The notes under the pieces are model-generated. The model worked only from the letters and a program-made list of their open reading frames with translations, was not told the origin of the DNA and did not search any database. The translations under genes and the position numbers were made by a program. From Chryseobacterium capnotolerans (lineage in GTDB: Bacteria > Bacteroidota > Bacteroidia > Flavobacteriales > Weeksellaceae): 64,000 nt of DNA. This document shows, piece after piece, positions 43,235-53,013 of the stretch; within the stretch, counting starts at the first letter, position 1, and each line of letters starts with the position of its first letter. The stretch spans positions 3,043,001 to 3,107,000 of the forward strand of contig NZ_CP065589.1 in NCBI RefSeq assembly GCF_021278965.1, in the 5' to 3' direction.

Positions 43235-45910
43235 CTATTTTATAACCAATTTACTGTTGTATACTCCTTTCGAAGAACTGATGCTGATTACATAAACTCC
43301 TTTAGGTACATTAACATTCATTTCTTTGGTATTATTTCCTTCGCTTTGATAAGCTGATGAATGGATTAGTCTTCCGCTTGAATCCAATAAAGTAACTTTC
43401 ACTTCCCCTTTTATATTCTGAGATTTGATGAAGAAATTCCCATCACTTGGATTAGGATATACTTTAATATCATCCGCTAATGCAGAAGAAGATATTTCTT
43501 TGGTCGCTAAAGTTCCTGTCTGGCGGGTACATACCTGAAGGGTCCATCCATTAATCGTTCCCTCATCACCAGTAAAGTTATCAGATGCAAATAATTTCCA
43601 TTGGCCCTGTGCGGGATGCCCAACAAAAATTCCTAATGTTTCGTTAGACTTTACTTCTCCTTGAATTGGAGTTGTGCATGTAGCTGCTGCTCCTTCATCA
43701 CTGAAAGTAGCTAAAATATTACCTTGAGAGCCACATTGTCTGTTCCAAAAAAGAGCAGATGTACCCATTGGACCTTCTATTCCTAATGACAGATCTTTTA
43801 CATAAGGGTGTGTAATAGAAGGAGTAACTTTAATCTTGGTAATAATTCCTGTATTATTAATCATTAAAGGGACTGAAACCATAGGTGATGCAATCGCTGC
43901 ATTTCCACCAGGACCATCCGTAATTGCTACCGGACCTCCGCTATAAGTATAGGTTGTACAAGTTTCTCCTGTCACAGCATAGTCAATTACAAAGCTAGGA
44001 CTTACTGCATAATAAATATTATCAACGGCTTCTACCATAATAAACGCATTAGCTGAGGTAGAACCTGCAGGAATTGTGATTTGTTCAGTACCATCATTGG
44101 GTGTATTGGCCGCGATAATAGTAAAGGTCTGCCCACCATCCTTGGATAGTTTAATATTAACATTTGCAGTATTAATAGGAGCCTGATTGGTATTGGCAAC
44201 ATCCCAGGTTATAGTAAATATACCTCCCGAAGCCAATGATTGCCCAAATAAAGGAGCAGTCACTTTAAAAGGACCTGAAGCTGCATCCACTGTTACAACC
44301 ACTGCATCTTTATTTGTTTGTGGGTCTAGAGGATTATTGTTTCTAACAATAAGATCAAAATTAAGGTTTCTTCCTACACTGGATACCGTTTCCCATTTTG
44401 TAGTTAAAACTCCTGCGAGCACTTTATTAAAATCTGGAAAATATCTGGTGGACGAACTCATAGGTTTCACAGATCTAAAAGTAGGTCCGGAAGGCTTTTC
44501 AGCATAAGGAATAGAGTTACTTGCAAATTGGCCTTCAGCCGGATCCATTTGTTCCCATGTGTATGTATATGAAGTATTATTTGCATCCGTTGTTGTTCCT
44601 TTTAATACAAAAGCTGTGGATTTAGGTATTTTATAATCTGCTCCTGCATTTACAGAGGGAGCAGCTCCTGTAAAAGGGGTATTAACTCCACATGCAATGC
44701 TGTTGATTCTATTTTTTATTTCAGTAACATTGAAAGAATGATAATAAGCATCAGAATTAAACTGTACATCATAACGATTTGTAATTCCGGTATAAGCCAT
44801 AATCGTTGAACCACTTCCCGGTTCTACTAAAGAGTCTGGATCATTGGATCCGTTTTGGTAACTGTAAGAGTGATTAGCTCCTAATTGATGTCCCATTTCA
44901 TGAGCGACATAATCTATATCAAAATTATCTCCTTCAGGATAGTTGCTGGCAGTCCATCCTAGGGCTTTTGAAGTATTATCACAGATATCTCCTGGAGCAA
45001 AACCGCTTCCATCTTCTTTATCAAAGATATGACCCATATCATAATTTTCGGAGCCTATCTTTGTATCAATATCGCTTTGTACACCTAATATTTCTTCACC
45101 TTGTGTAAAAGGATCTGTAGCCGCACTTGTATAAATAATCAAATCATTATTGGCAACCAAATTGAAATGAAGAGATAAATCTTTTTCAAAAACACCATTC
45201 ATACGGGTAAGGCTTGCGTTCATTGCAGCCAATACTGCTGTTTTTTTTTGAGCTTCTGTAGCGGTAACAGGAAGACCAGCTCCGGTTATATGATACTCTG
45301 CATATTCATGGGTACAAGCAATAGCCAGTCTGAAAGTATTAAACCCTGCCGTTTTTTTATTTACAGCATTGTTTTTTTTTTCAATATGATCACCCATAGC
45401 TTTATCCATTGTAGAACATTCAAAAGGTTCTTTATCCTGTCCTCTTCTTGCATTGGAGTCAAATACAGCATATACTGTTCTGTCTTCGGTGTAAGGTTCT
45501 ATAAATTCTGATATTCCGGAACGGGTCATCATGGAAGAAAACCCGGCTGGTGATAAACTGAATCGTAGATACACACTGGGATCTTCTAATGCCGTTCCCA
45601 CATAGGATTTAATATCAGGATATTTTGCCTGTAACTCTGGTGCCATATTGGAATATTCCCAGACCTGAAATTTCTCTATCTTTCCTTGAGCAGTAGGAAG
45701 AGAGATGACCACTCCTTTTTGACTTGAAAAACGAGCTGGTGCATTTTTTAACAATTGATGAAGTTGATTGGCATCAAGTGAATAAAGTCCTGAAAATTCA
45801 AGTTTTTCTTGAGATTTTTTAACTTTTTGAGCCCTAAGCTCTGTTTTTTTCCACTGTGAAAATCCCAGGAAAGGAATCATCAGTGCGATAATAAAGAAAT
45901 AATGTTTCAT
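43235..45910 (-). CDS. T9SS-secreted reprolysin-like metalloprotease
   Basis: An 891-aa secreted zinc protease of the metzincin clan: signal peptide (ending FLGFSQ), prodomain (about 25-185), catalytic domain (about 190-410) with the metzincin motif HEMGHQLGANH at 337-347 and a Met-turn region (STIMAYTG). Fn3/Ig-like domains follow (about 415-650), then a proprotein-convertase P-type domain (about 655-800; ITKIKVTPSITHPYVKDLSL, GTINGWTLQVC), then a type A T9SS sorting domain (about 820-891; DIKVYPNPSDGNFFI, GVYVISISS). It is one of four secreted hydrolases or surface proteins with type A tails in this window. Confidence 0.92.
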   Translation of the reverse strand: MKHYFFIIALMIPFLGFSQWKKTELRAQKVKKSQEKLEFSGLYSLDANQLHQLLKNAPARFSSQKGVVISLPTAQGKIEKFQVWEYSNMAPELQAKYPDIKSYVGTALEDPSVYLRFSLSPAGFSSMMTRSGISEFIEPYTEDRTVYAVFDSNARRGQDKEPFECSTMDKAMGDHIEKKNNAVNKKTAGFNTFRLAIACTHEYAEYHITGAGLPVTATEAQKKTAVLAAMNASLTRMNGVFEKDLSLHFNLVANNDLIIYTSAATDPFTQGEEILGVQSDIDTKIGSENYDMGHIFDKEDGSGFAPGDICDNTSKALGWTASNYPEGDNFDIDYVAHEMGHQLGANHSYSYQNGSNDPDSLVEPGSGSTIMAYTGITNRYDVQFNSDAYYHSFNVTEIKNRINSIACGVNTPFTGAAPSVNAGADYKIPKSTAFVLKGTTTDANNTSYTYTWEQMDPAEGQFASNSIPYAEKPSGPTFRSVKPMSSSTRYFPDFNKVLAGVLTTKWETVSSVGRNLNFDLIVRNNNPLDPQTNKDAVVVTVDAASGPFKVTAPLFGQSLASGGIFTITWDVANTNQAPINTANVNIKLSKDGGQTFTIIAANTPNDGTEQITIPAGSTSANAFIMVEAVDNIYYAVSPSFVIDYAVTGETCTTYTYSGGPVAITDGPGGNAAIASPMVSVPLMINNTGIITKIKVTPSITHPYVKDLSLGIEGPMGTSALFWNRQCGSQGNILATFSDEGAAATCTTPIQGEVKSNETLGIFVGHPAQGQWKLFASDNFTGDEGTINGWTLQVCTRQTGTLATKEISSSALADDIKVYPNPSDGNFFIKSQNIKGEVKVTLLDSSGRLIHSSAYQSEGNNTKEMNVNVPKGVYVISISSSKGVYNSKLVIK

Positions 45911-46038
45911 ATCATTATAGGTTTTTGTGTTTCACTAAGTTATAAAAAAAAACATTTGTTTTTTATTTTTTTCACAATAGTATGATATTTTCTTACTATT
46001 AAAAATCCAAGGTAATAACAGGACTTTGCAAGATATAT

Positions 46039-46070
46039 TTGGATGAAAGTTTAAAAAATTTTTATCTTTG
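46039..46070 (+). promoter_or_regulatory. Promoter of the MerR-type regulator gene
   Basis: TTG (46039-46041), 21 bases, then TATCTTTG (46063-46070), a consensus match. It covers an in-frame TTG at 46068 and so fixes the ATG at 46089 as the start. Confidence 0.65.
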
Positions 46071-46088
46071 AAGTTTAGGAGTTGTAAA

Positions 46089-46433
46089 ATGAAAATAAAT
46101 TTACCTGACAAACTGTATTATTCTATAGGAGAAGTTGCTAAAGCATTTGACGTAAACACTTCATTAATACGTTATTGGGAACAGGAATTTCCTATCATTA
46201 AACCTAAAAAGAATAAAAAAGGAAACCGTTACTTTACTCCTGAGGACATCAAGAACCTGCAGATGATCTATCACCTGGTAAAAGAAAAGGGATATACACT
46301 TGATGGAGCTCGTGTTGCATTAACAACCAATAGTAAAATTTCAGAAACAATTACGATTATTGACCGTCTTGAATTTGTAAAAGCCGAGCTTTTAAAACTG
46401 AAAGAATCTTTGGGAGATAAGGATACTGAATAA
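46089..46433 (+). CDS. MerR family transcriptional regulator
   Basis: A 114-aa DNA-binding protein with the MerR winged helix (about 8-80): LYYSIGEVAKAFDVNTSLIR is the helix-turn-helix, RYWEQEFPIIKP the wing, and NRYFTPEDIKNLQMIYHLVK the following helices. A short coiled coil follows and there is no effector domain, so this is a minimal MerR of the kind common in Bacteroidetes, not a metal sensor. The ATG at 46089 is chosen because the upstream TTG lies in the promoter and because TAGGAG precedes the ATG by about 7 bases. The gene after it on the same strand is the helix-hairpin-helix protein, 143 bases on. Confidence 0.88.
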   Translation: MKINLPDKLYYSIGEVAKAFDVNTSLIRYWEQEFPIIKPKKNKKGNRYFTPEDIKNLQMIYHLVKEKGYTLDGARVALTTNSKISETITIIDRLEFVKAELLKLKESLGDKDTE

Positions 46434-46576
46434 TCTCTTCAGTTTTATTTAAATAGTTCTACACAAAGGGATATAAAACCTTAATTTTTAAAAAATTATA
46501 ACTTTTTATATTCTAAAATCAACCATTTCAATCTCCGCTATTGCCATGCATGGTTTTTATCAATATGTTTATACAC

Positions 46577-47856
46577 ATGATGAGAAAAAACTATTACCAA
46601 AAACTGGCTTTTATGGTCATTTTACTGACCATTCTATTAATCTTCCAGCAATATACAAGCAGGAATAAGGAACCTTTTCCTGAGATAAAGTTTATTGCCA
46701 CTCCTTCAGGTACAACTAATCTAACAGATTTTGATCCGAATATTTTAAGTCCGGCACAGTGGCAGATGCTCGGCTTTTCTGAAAAACAGGTCTCTACAAT
46801 TCTTAAATATAAAGACATTGTAGGCGGAAGTTTTACTTCAAAAGAACAGCTGAAAAAATGCTATGCCATTTCTGATGAAAAATTTGAAGATCTGAAACCT
46901 TTTATTATGCTACCTGAAGTATCTGAAAAGAATACTGCCAAAAATGTTAGCTTTGATAAGAAAGAAATCAGGATTTCCGGAAAATTCAACCCTGATGTAA
47001 AAACAGCTCGCGACTGGACCCAAATGGGATTCAGTGAAAAACAGTCTGAAGCAATTATAAAGTATAAAAATTACCTTGGCGGAAGTTTTATCAGCAAAGA
47101 AAAATTTAAAGAATGTTTTATCATTTCCTCGGAAAATTACAACAAGCTGGAGCCTTATTTAGTATTACCTGCCAAAACTCCTGAGAATTTTAAGACGTTC
47201 AGAACCGGATATCCGGAAAAAATAAAAGTACAATACCGTACATTCGATCCTAACCGTTTGGATATTAAAGGATGGATGACACTTGGTTTTTCAGAGAAAC
47301 AGGCTCAGACTATTGTCAATTACCGCGACCGAAATCTTAAGGGCAGTTTTAAAGCAATTGCTGACATTCAAGAATGTTTTGTTATTTCTGCAGATAAATT
47401 TCAAGAGATGAAGCCTTTTATCAAAATCAGTCCCGAGATTATAAAAAAGAAGAGAAGCAACAGGAAAAAACGGATTTTTCAAAAACAGATCTCAATAGCA
47501 TTACTTTCAAGCAGCTTATAGAATTTGGACTGGACGAAAAAAGTGCCGGCTCTATGATTGGTTTCAGGAAAAAACTGAGAGGTTTCGTCAATAAGCAACA
47601 GGTTCTGGACACTTATAATATTGATAAAGAACTGGTTCAGAAATTAATATCTATTGCTCCATTGGATACTTCCAGTGTTCCCAAATATACATTAGCAGAT
47701 GCTCCTGAAGAATGGCTGAAAGATCACCCCTATTTTAAATATTCTGCAGATAAGATTATCTTCTACCGGATCACCTATCCTGATGACAAGAAGATCTGGA
47801 AGTTTTTGAAATTAAAACCTGAATATGAAGAAAGGATGAAGCTATATTTAAAATAA
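46577..47856 (+). CDS. Helix-hairpin-helix repeat membrane-anchored protein (one-base frameshift)
   Basis: A 426-aa protein after repair. A single N-terminal helix (LAFMVILLTILLIFQQY) anchors it, and the rest carries at least four ComEA-like helix-hairpin-helix units. Each opens FDPN- or FNPD-x(5-7)-W/L-x-x-x-GFSEKQ and continues I-x-x-Y-K/R with GGSFxSKExLKEC (for example FDPNILSPAQWQMLGFSEKQ). Such repeats bind DNA without sequence preference, as in competence proteins, but here they could serve another role. As written the frame ends at 47521; one extra A in the run at 47443-47448 carries it into the last repeat (IEFGLDEKSAGSMIGFRKKL). Start uncertain: one of two adjacent ATG codons at 46577-46582, with open frame back to 46541. 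Confidence 0.78.
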
Positions 47857-47886
47857 TAAAAACATTTACCTATGAATTTAATATGG

Positions 47887-47922
47887 AACTATCCAAAATA
47901 ATATTTTCTATTTTGGATAGTT
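47887..47922. terminator. Bidirectional terminator, HHH gene / propeller gene
   Basis: Perfect 14-bp stem AACTATCCAAAATA / TATTTTGGATAGTT, loop ATATTTTC, between convergent genes. Confidence 0.8.
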
Positions 47923-47948
47923 TCTTCGATAAAAGACTATTTTAAATT

Positions 47949-49172
47949 TTAGTGATGCATATAATTGCTTGGTCCATTGGTTCCTTCAATGGATTCAGGG
48001 AGAATTCCATATTTGGAGCGTAAATTAACGGTTCCCAGGGTTTTTCCGGTCTCAATTTCAATGACACTAATGGTTCCTGAATTGATATTAGGGAGATCCA
48101 GCAGGTTATTTTGTACAGCTACTACTTCTTTTCCTTTTTTCGTTTTAAAGAAAACCATATGATGGGCACCTTTATCTGCGGTAAGGGTTTTTAAAAGTTT
48201 AAGCTGAGGAAGATTGCTGATGTCAAAAACAAGAACTTTTCCCGGATCTGCAAAACTCACATAGAGCCTGTTATTATCATCAATGTACATTTCCAGAGTC
48301 CAGCCAAGACCTTGTGTACTTCCGTCAAATATTTTAGTAAAAGCATCGTATTTCTTGGTTGCAGCATTGTATGGTGCTATCCATATATCTCCTCCAAGCA
48401 TTGTTGTAGCAAGAGCATATTGTGGAAATTTACCACGAAGCAGTAAAACTTCAACAGGACTTGATAAATCCGTTGGTGAATCTGCAACCTGATAAGTTTC
48501 TTTTAATTCGTAAGTGTTGAGATCTAATAAAGTACAGGTATTCCCAAAACCGCTGGTAAGATCCGGATGAATGGTTGAAGTAACCATCATAAGCCCTTTT
48601 TCTTCATTAACAGAGATACCGTGTGGATACATGATAAATTTATTGGGATTATCTTGAATTGGAGCTTTAATGGTTTTAATAAGCTGATTGGTATTAGCAT
48701 TAAAAACACCTATACTGCCATCTTTTGGTCCTCCTGCTCCTCCCATAAAGGTCATAAAAAATCTTCCATCATTCGTAAAGAATATATTTTCACCCACTGT
48801 ATTCTCTCCTGTATCAATAGGTGTTGCGCCAACTAATATGGGCTGACCGTTTTTATCTTTTGCCGTTTTTACCTGATAGAGATAGCTTCCTCCCAACGCC
48901 GTTGAATACAATTTGTTGGCGCTCTGGTTGTAATAAAGATGATGAGGCAAAACACCAACCCCTAACTCAAGTTTGCTGCTTATATTTCCAAAATTGGGAG
49001 CTTCAGGGTCTAGTTCTATCACGGCAATTCCATCTGGTTGTCCATTCAGACTTCTATAGTCAATATAAAATGCTGTATCGTGTGGAATCTCTGAATGATT
49101 ATCATCCTGACAATGAGAAAATATCATCAGAATACCGATAAATAAGGGAACTTGATTAAATTTTAATTTCAT
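47949..49172 (-). CDS. Beta-propeller lipoprotein
   Basis: A 407-aa lipoprotein with lipobox cysteine at residue 21 (MIFSHC-Q). The mature part has the repeating x-x-V-F/L-D/N-x pattern of a seven-bladed propeller (GSIGVFNANTNQLIKTI, TCTLLDLNTYELKETYQV, GKVLVFDISNLPQLKLL, GTISVIEIETGKTLGTV). HGISVNEEKGLMMVTST and GAHHMVFF recall the YncE and selenium-binding-protein-like group, but the metal-binding histidines cannot be assigned with confidence. It stops at NYMHH. Single gene on the minus strand; function unknown. Confidence 0.75.
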   Translation of the reverse strand: MKLKFNQVPLFIGILMIFSHCQDDNHSEIPHDTAFYIDYRSLNGQPDGIAVIELDPEAPNFGNISSKLELGVGVLPHHLYYNQSANKLYSTALGGSYLYQVKTAKDKNGQPILVGATPIDTGENTVGENIFFTNDGRFFMTFMGGAGGPKDGSIGVFNANTNQLIKTIKAPIQDNPNKFIMYPHGISVNEEKGLMMVTSTIHPDLTSGFGNTCTLLDLNTYELKETYQVADSPTDLSSPVEVLLLRGKFPQYALATTMLGGDIWIAPYNAATKKYDAFTKIFDGSTQGLGWTLEMYIDDNNRLYVSFADPGKVLVFDISNLPQLKLLKTLTADKGAHHMVFFKTKKGKEVVAVQNNLLDLPNINSGTISVIEIETGKTLGTVNLRSKYGILPESIEGTNGPSNYMHH

Positions 49173-49280
49173 GATTTTCAGTTATTTAATTATTTACATT
49201 ATAAATATAACATAATTTATAATAAAAACTGAAAATATTACACCAATATGTGAATATTAATAAAAACACTCACTTATAAA

Positions 49281-49313
49281 AAAAAAGCAAGCAGGGAAAA
49301 ATTCTCTACTTGC
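49281..49313 (-). terminator. Terminator of the rluF-ftsX side cluster
   Basis: Stem GCAAGCAGGGA / TCTCTACTTGC with two mismatches; on the minus strand a T run follows. It closes the ftsX-to-rluF gene row. Confidence 0.65.
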
Positions 49314-49339
49314 CATTTTAGTTTATTATAAAATATTAT

Positions 49340-50062
49340 TTAATCGATTGTTTTGCTTGAATCTGTTAGCAGATCATTTAATGCATTAAGCTCATCCTCA
49401 GTAAGGTCTCTCCATTTCCCAATTGGGAGATCAAGTTTGATATTCATGATACGAATTCTTTTCAACTTTTTTACTTCGTAGCCCAGGTATTCACACATTC
49501 TGCGGATCTGTCTGTTAAGTCCCTGAGTAAGAATAATCCTGAAATTCATTTCATCAATCTTCTCTACTTCACATTTTTTAGTAACGGTATCCAAGATAGG
49601 AACTCCGTTTCTCATTTTTTCAAGAAATCTTGGAGTGAGCGGTTTATCTACGCGTACCAGATACTCTTTTTCGTGGTTATTTCTTGCGCGAAGAATTTTA
49701 TTTACAATATCACCATCACTGGTTAAAAGAATAAGCCCTTCACTAGGTTTATCAAGTCTTCCAATTGGAAAAATTCTTTTGGGATGATTGATATAGTCTA
49801 CAATATTGTTCTTTTCACGTTTGGTATCTGTAGTACATACAATTCCTACAGGCTTATTGAAAGCAATATAAACCGGTTTTTCCTGTGGTTCTCTAATAGG
49901 TTTCCCATCTACTTCTACCAAGTCTTCATCAGAAACTTTGGTTCCCAATTCAGGAATTTTACCGTTAATCTTAATTCTTCCTTCTTCTAACAGCTTATCT
50001 GCTGCTCTTCTTGAACAGTAACCTACTTCCGATAGATATTTGTTGATACGTGTCTTTTCCAT
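49340..50062 (-). CDS. rluF: 23S rRNA pseudouridine synthase RluF-like
   Basis: A 240-aa RsuA/RluB/E/F family enzyme: an N-terminal S4 RNA-binding domain (about 1-60; [20 protein letters not shown]) and the catalytic domain with the nucleophile Asp in [18 protein letters not shown], followed by KEYLVRV and [20 protein letters not shown]. The sequence between and the length match RluF, which in E. coli modifies U2604 of 23S rRNA, better than RluB or RsuA. It follows truB on the same strand after 26 bases, so two pseudouridine synthases are in one transcript. Confidence 0.9.
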   Translation of the reverse strand: MEKTRINKYLSEVGYCSRRAADKLLEEGRIKINGKIPELGTKVSDEDLVEVDGKPIREPQEKPVYIAFNKPVGIVCTTDTKREKNNIVDYINHPKRIFPIGRLDKPSEGLILLTSDGDIVNKILRARNNHEKEYLVRVDKPLTPRFLEKMRNGVPILDTVTKKCEVEKIDEMNFRIILTQGLNRQIRRMCEYLGYEVKKLKRIRIMNIKLDLPIGKWRDLTEDELNALNDLLTDSSKTID

Positions 50063-50088
50063 GAGTAATTTCCGTAACCGGAATCATT

Positions 50089-50787
50089 TTATTCGCCTTG
50101 AAATCTAAAATCATTATTTAAAAACTGATCTGTAGCATCCTCGATTTTATAATCTCCGATCTTTGTTCTCCTCAATTGAGTCAAATAAGCTCCTACTCCC
50201 AATTCTTGCCCTATATCATGAGCAAGGCTTCTGATGTAGGTTCCTTTTGAACATCCAACGGTGAAACTTACCAAAGGAAAATCAATTTTTATATCATTGA
50301 GATAATGAATCGTAGTTTTTCTTGATTTCATTTCTACTTCCTCTCCTGCTCTGGCCAGATTGTAGGCTCTTTCACCATCAATTTTTATAGCAGAGTAAAC
50401 AGGTGGTTTCTGTTCAATTTCTCCTACGAATTTCTCCAAGGCTTCTTTTACCTGCTCTTCTGTAATATGCGAAATATCCTGATGAAGGATTTCCGGTTTT
50501 TCAGTATCGTAAGATTCAGTTTGTACTCCTATTTTGATTTCTGTCCAATACTCTTTAGGAGCATCCTGAATTTCAGGAATTTTCTTGGTGAATTTTCCGC
50601 AGCAAACAATCAGAAGCCCGGTCGCCCTTGGATCAAGAGTTCCCGCATGTCCGATTTTAAATTTTTTAGGAAGATCAAACTCCCTTTTAAGTTTATATTT
50701 CATTTTATTGACAGCCTGGAAGGAAGTCCAGTCCAAAGGCTTATCCAATAAAAATATGTATCCTGATTTCAGTTCTTCCGCCGTCAT
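50089..50787 (-). CDS. truB: tRNA pseudouridine(55) synthase
   Basis: A 232-aa enzyme that converts U55 to pseudouridine in the T-loop of tRNAs. The catalytic Asp is in KIGHAGTLDPRATGLL, and the family boxes DKPLDWTSFQAVNKMK, PPVYSAIKIDGERAYNLAR and VGCSKGTYIRSLAHDIG are present. It lacks the C-terminal PUA domain of the E. coli enzyme, as is usual in Bacteroidetes. It begins 21 bases after uppP and ends 26 bases before rluF. Confidence 0.96.
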   Translation of the reverse strand: MTAEELKSGYIFLLDKPLDWTSFQAVNKMKYKLKREFDLPKKFKIGHAGTLDPRATGLLIVCCGKFTKKIPEIQDAPKEYWTEIKIGVQTESYDTEKPEILHQDISHITEEQVKEALEKFVGEIEQKPPVYSAIKIDGERAYNLARAGEEVEMKSRKTTIHYLNDIKIDFPLVSFTVGCSKGTYIRSLAHDIGQELGVGAYLTQLRRTKIGDYKIEDATDQFLNNDFRFQGE

Positions 50788-50808
50788 GAATGGATATGTA
50801 AATATTTT

Positions 50809-51627
50809 TTATTTAAAGAAATAAAAATAGATTAGTAAAGCAACTCCTACGAAAATACGATACCATCCCCAAGGTTTGAAACCATATTTATTAAGTACTC
50901 CAATGAATGCTTTAATAGCAATAAGAGCCACAATAAATGCCACCACATTTCCAATTACAAAAATCATAATGTGATCCTGTGAAGCCATAATCATTTCATA
51001 TCCTTTCTGAGGGTTAGGAGTTTCTTTTCCCCATGTTTTTACAAAGACAGAATATACCGTTACCGCCAACATGGTAGGCACTGCAAGGAAGAAAGAGAAT
51101 TCAGCGGCAGCTTTTCTGGTAAGTCCCTGCGCCATCCCTCCAATAATAGAAGCGGCACTACGGCTGGTTCCCGGCATCATTGCGAGACACTGCCAGAATC
51201 CTATGGTTACGGCATTTCTTATTGTAATTCCCTTTTCATCGGCAATTTTAGGGTTTTTAAACCATTTATCGGCAAATAATAGAACAACTCCACCCAAAAC
51301 CAATACTGAAGAAATAGCGATCTGATTTCCCAGAACAGCTTCAATTTTATCATCAAATAAATATCCCAATACCAGTGCAGGAACTACGGCAAAGCCCAGT
51401 TTAAAATAAAACTGAATATTTTTCAAATCGAAAAACTTTTTCCAATAGGCTACTACTACCGATAAGATAGCTCCAAACTGAATGGATACCTGAAACATTT
51501 TTAAAAATTCATCCTCCGGCATTCCCAATAGATTGGCAGTGAATCCCATGTGTGCGGTAGAAGAAATAGGAAGATACTCCGTTAATCCTTCTACAATGGC
51601 AATAATAATTGCTTTGATTAAATCCAT
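50809..51627 (-). CDS. uppP: Undecaprenyl-diphosphatase (BacA type)
   Basis: A 272-aa inner-membrane enzyme that recycles undecaprenyl diphosphate to the monophosphate carrier for peptidoglycan and other envelope polymers. The two active-site boxes are complete: IVEGLTEYLPISSTAH (residues 12-27) and PGTSRSAASIIGGM. Seven to eight helices, normal length. It lies in the conserved Flavobacteriia row ftsX-DUF3098-uppP-truB, 95 bases after the DUF3098 gene with a long hairpin in the gap. Confidence 0.96.
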   Translation of the reverse strand: MDLIKAIIIAIVEGLTEYLPISSTAHMGFTANLLGMPEDEFLKMFQVSIQFGAILSVVVAYWKKFFDLKNIQFYFKLGFAVVPALVLGYLFDDKIEAVLGNQIAISSVLVLGGVVLLFADKWFKNPKIADEKGITIRNAVTIGFWQCLAMMPGTSRSAASIIGGMAQGLTRKAAAEFSFFLAVPTMLAVTVYSVFVKTWGKETPNPQKGYEMIMASQDHIMIFVIGNVVAFIVALIAIKAFIGVLNKYGFKPWGWYRIFVGVALLIYFYFFK

Positions 51628-51647
51628 ATTCTTTTATAAAATTAAAA

Positions 51648-51706
51648 GATTAAGAGATTGAGATATTTAAAGTAAAATACTCTAAATGTCTTAATCTCTT
51701 AATCTC
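51648..51706. other. Long hairpin between DUF3098 and uppP genes
   Basis: Arms of 23 bases, AGATTAAGAGATTGAGATATTTA facing a complement with two mismatches (read on the plus strand as TAAATGTCTTAATCTCTTAATCT). It is AT-rich, has no strong T run, and sits in the middle of the gene row, so it could be a processing site, a weak attenuator or a repeat. Confidence 0.5.
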
Positions 51707-51722
51707 AAAATATAAATTTTAT

Positions 51723-52019
51723 TTATTTTCTTTTTAAAATAGCGTACACTTCTATGACAAAACCTATCACAACAAATAATGGAGCAATTCTGATCCTTCT
51801 GATGGAAAAGATATCGTCATTCCATGAATTAGGATCAAACTTACCGTCTACTGTATTGGCATCAGGTCCCATCATCAAAAGAAATCCAACCACAATAAAT
51901 GCCAGTCCGATCAGCATCCATTTAAAGTTTTGCTTTCCGAAGTAGAATGCGTTTTCTTGTGGTACTTCTGCTTCACTTCCGAAGTCTGAAGCAGAAAATT
52001 TATTTGTTTTTTTGCTCAT
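51723..52019 (-). CDS. DUF3098 membrane protein
   Basis: A 98-aa protein with two predicted helices (WMLIGLAFIVVGFLLMMG and IAPLFVVIGFVIEVYAIL) and the DUF3098 features FYFGKQNFKWMLIGL and RRIRIAPL. Function unknown; the family is limited to Bacteroidetes and is almost always encoded right after ftsX, as here (2-base gap), which suggests a link to cell division or cell-wall hydrolase control. Length is normal. Confidence 0.9.
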   Translation of the reverse strand: MSKKTNKFSASDFGSEAEVPQENAFYFGKQNFKWMLIGLAFIVVGFLLMMGPDANTVDGKFDPNSWNDDIFSIRRIRIAPLFVVIGFVIEVYAILKRK

Positions 52020-52021
52020 TG

Positions 52022-52921
52022 TTAAGAGTAATATAAGTCGTCAACGTTTGATTTTAAGAATCTCCATGTTGCAAAAATAGTACTTAATACGGAAATAAAG
52101 ATTCCTACACCCAATACTAAAATTACCAACCAGAAATACTGATTATTATCCTGTACAAAAGCTGATCCGATCTGGTTTGTGAAATAATACCAGACTCCTC
52201 CTAAAGCAAGAAGACCAATAACAGAACCAATAGCACCTAAAACAACAGCTTCAATAATAAAAGGCTTAAGAATAAATCTTCTTTTTGCCCCTACCAGCTG
52301 CATTGTTTTGATAATAAATCTTTTGGAGAAAATTTTCAGACGGATGGAGTTGTTGATTAACACTACAGCCAATACTAAGAACAGCAATGAAAATCCGAAA
52401 ATCCATTTTAGAATTCTGCTTAGGTTATTATAAACATCTACCATCAAGGTACTGTCATTCTTCACATCAATGATGCCCGGAACTGATTTTATGACTTTGA
52501 TTGCTTCATCAATTTTCGCAGGATCTACATATTCAGGTTTTAAAGCAATTTCAATAGATGACGGGAAGATATTTTCTTCAAACAACGCATCACTATCAAT
52601 CCCCATACTCTTCTTAGCTTCCGTGGCAGCCATGCTTCTTGAAATATAGGTTGCTTTTTTTACAGGAGCTAACGTCTGTACCTTTTTAAAAGTTTCTTCC
52701 TCTAGTTTTGCAATTTTTACAGAATCTTTAGCGTCATAGTTTTCATCAAAGTAGGCATTCACCACCAACTGCTCTTTGATATAGTCAGAATACTTCTGGG
52801 CATTAATTAAAATAAGCCCCATTAATCCTAACAAAAATAACACTAAGGCAATACTTATCACTACTGTAATATTGCTGGACCGAAGCCTTTTCTTATTAAA
52901 CTCATCTACAGATTTAGCCAT
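52022..52921 (-). CDS. ftsX: Cell division protein FtsX
   Basis: A 299-aa membrane subunit of the FtsEX complex, which couples ATP use to peptidoglycan hydrolase activation at the septum. One N-terminal helix (NITVVISIALVLFLLGLMGL), an extracellular domain (about 50-170; with YISRSMAATEAKKSMGID) and three C-terminal helices of the FtsX/MacB type (about 175-295; INNSIRLKIFSKRFIIKTMQ, LVGAKRRFILKPFIIEAVVL). The ATPase gene ftsE is not in the window, as is usual in Bacteroidetes, where ftsX is apart from it. Divergent from rsmA. Confidence 0.93.
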   Translation of the reverse strand: MAKSVDEFNKKRLRSSNITVVISIALVLFLLGLMGLILINAQKYSDYIKEQLVVNAYFDENYDAKDSVKIAKLEEETFKKVQTLAPVKKATYISRSMAATEAKKSMGIDSDALFEENIFPSSIEIALKPEYVDPAKIDEAIKVIKSVPGIIDVKNDSTLMVDVYNNLSRILKWIFGFSLLFLVLAVVLINNSIRLKIFSKRFIIKTMQLVGAKRRFILKPFIIEAVVLGAIGSVIGLLALGGVWYYFTNQIGSAFVQDNNQYFWLVILVLGVGIFISVLSTIFATWRFLKSNVDDLYYS

Positions 52922-53013
52922 TAATATTAAAATTTTTGGCTAAAATAGAAAAAATCTTCCGAAATTTGGGAACGAAAAAGAGAAAATCACTGTTAATAAA
53001 ATCATAAAAAACA

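Noticed and set aside
46068..46088. TTG start for the MerR-type gene
   Set aside because: It lies inside the -7 box TATCTTTG; the ATG at 46089 has a ribosome site and matches family starts.
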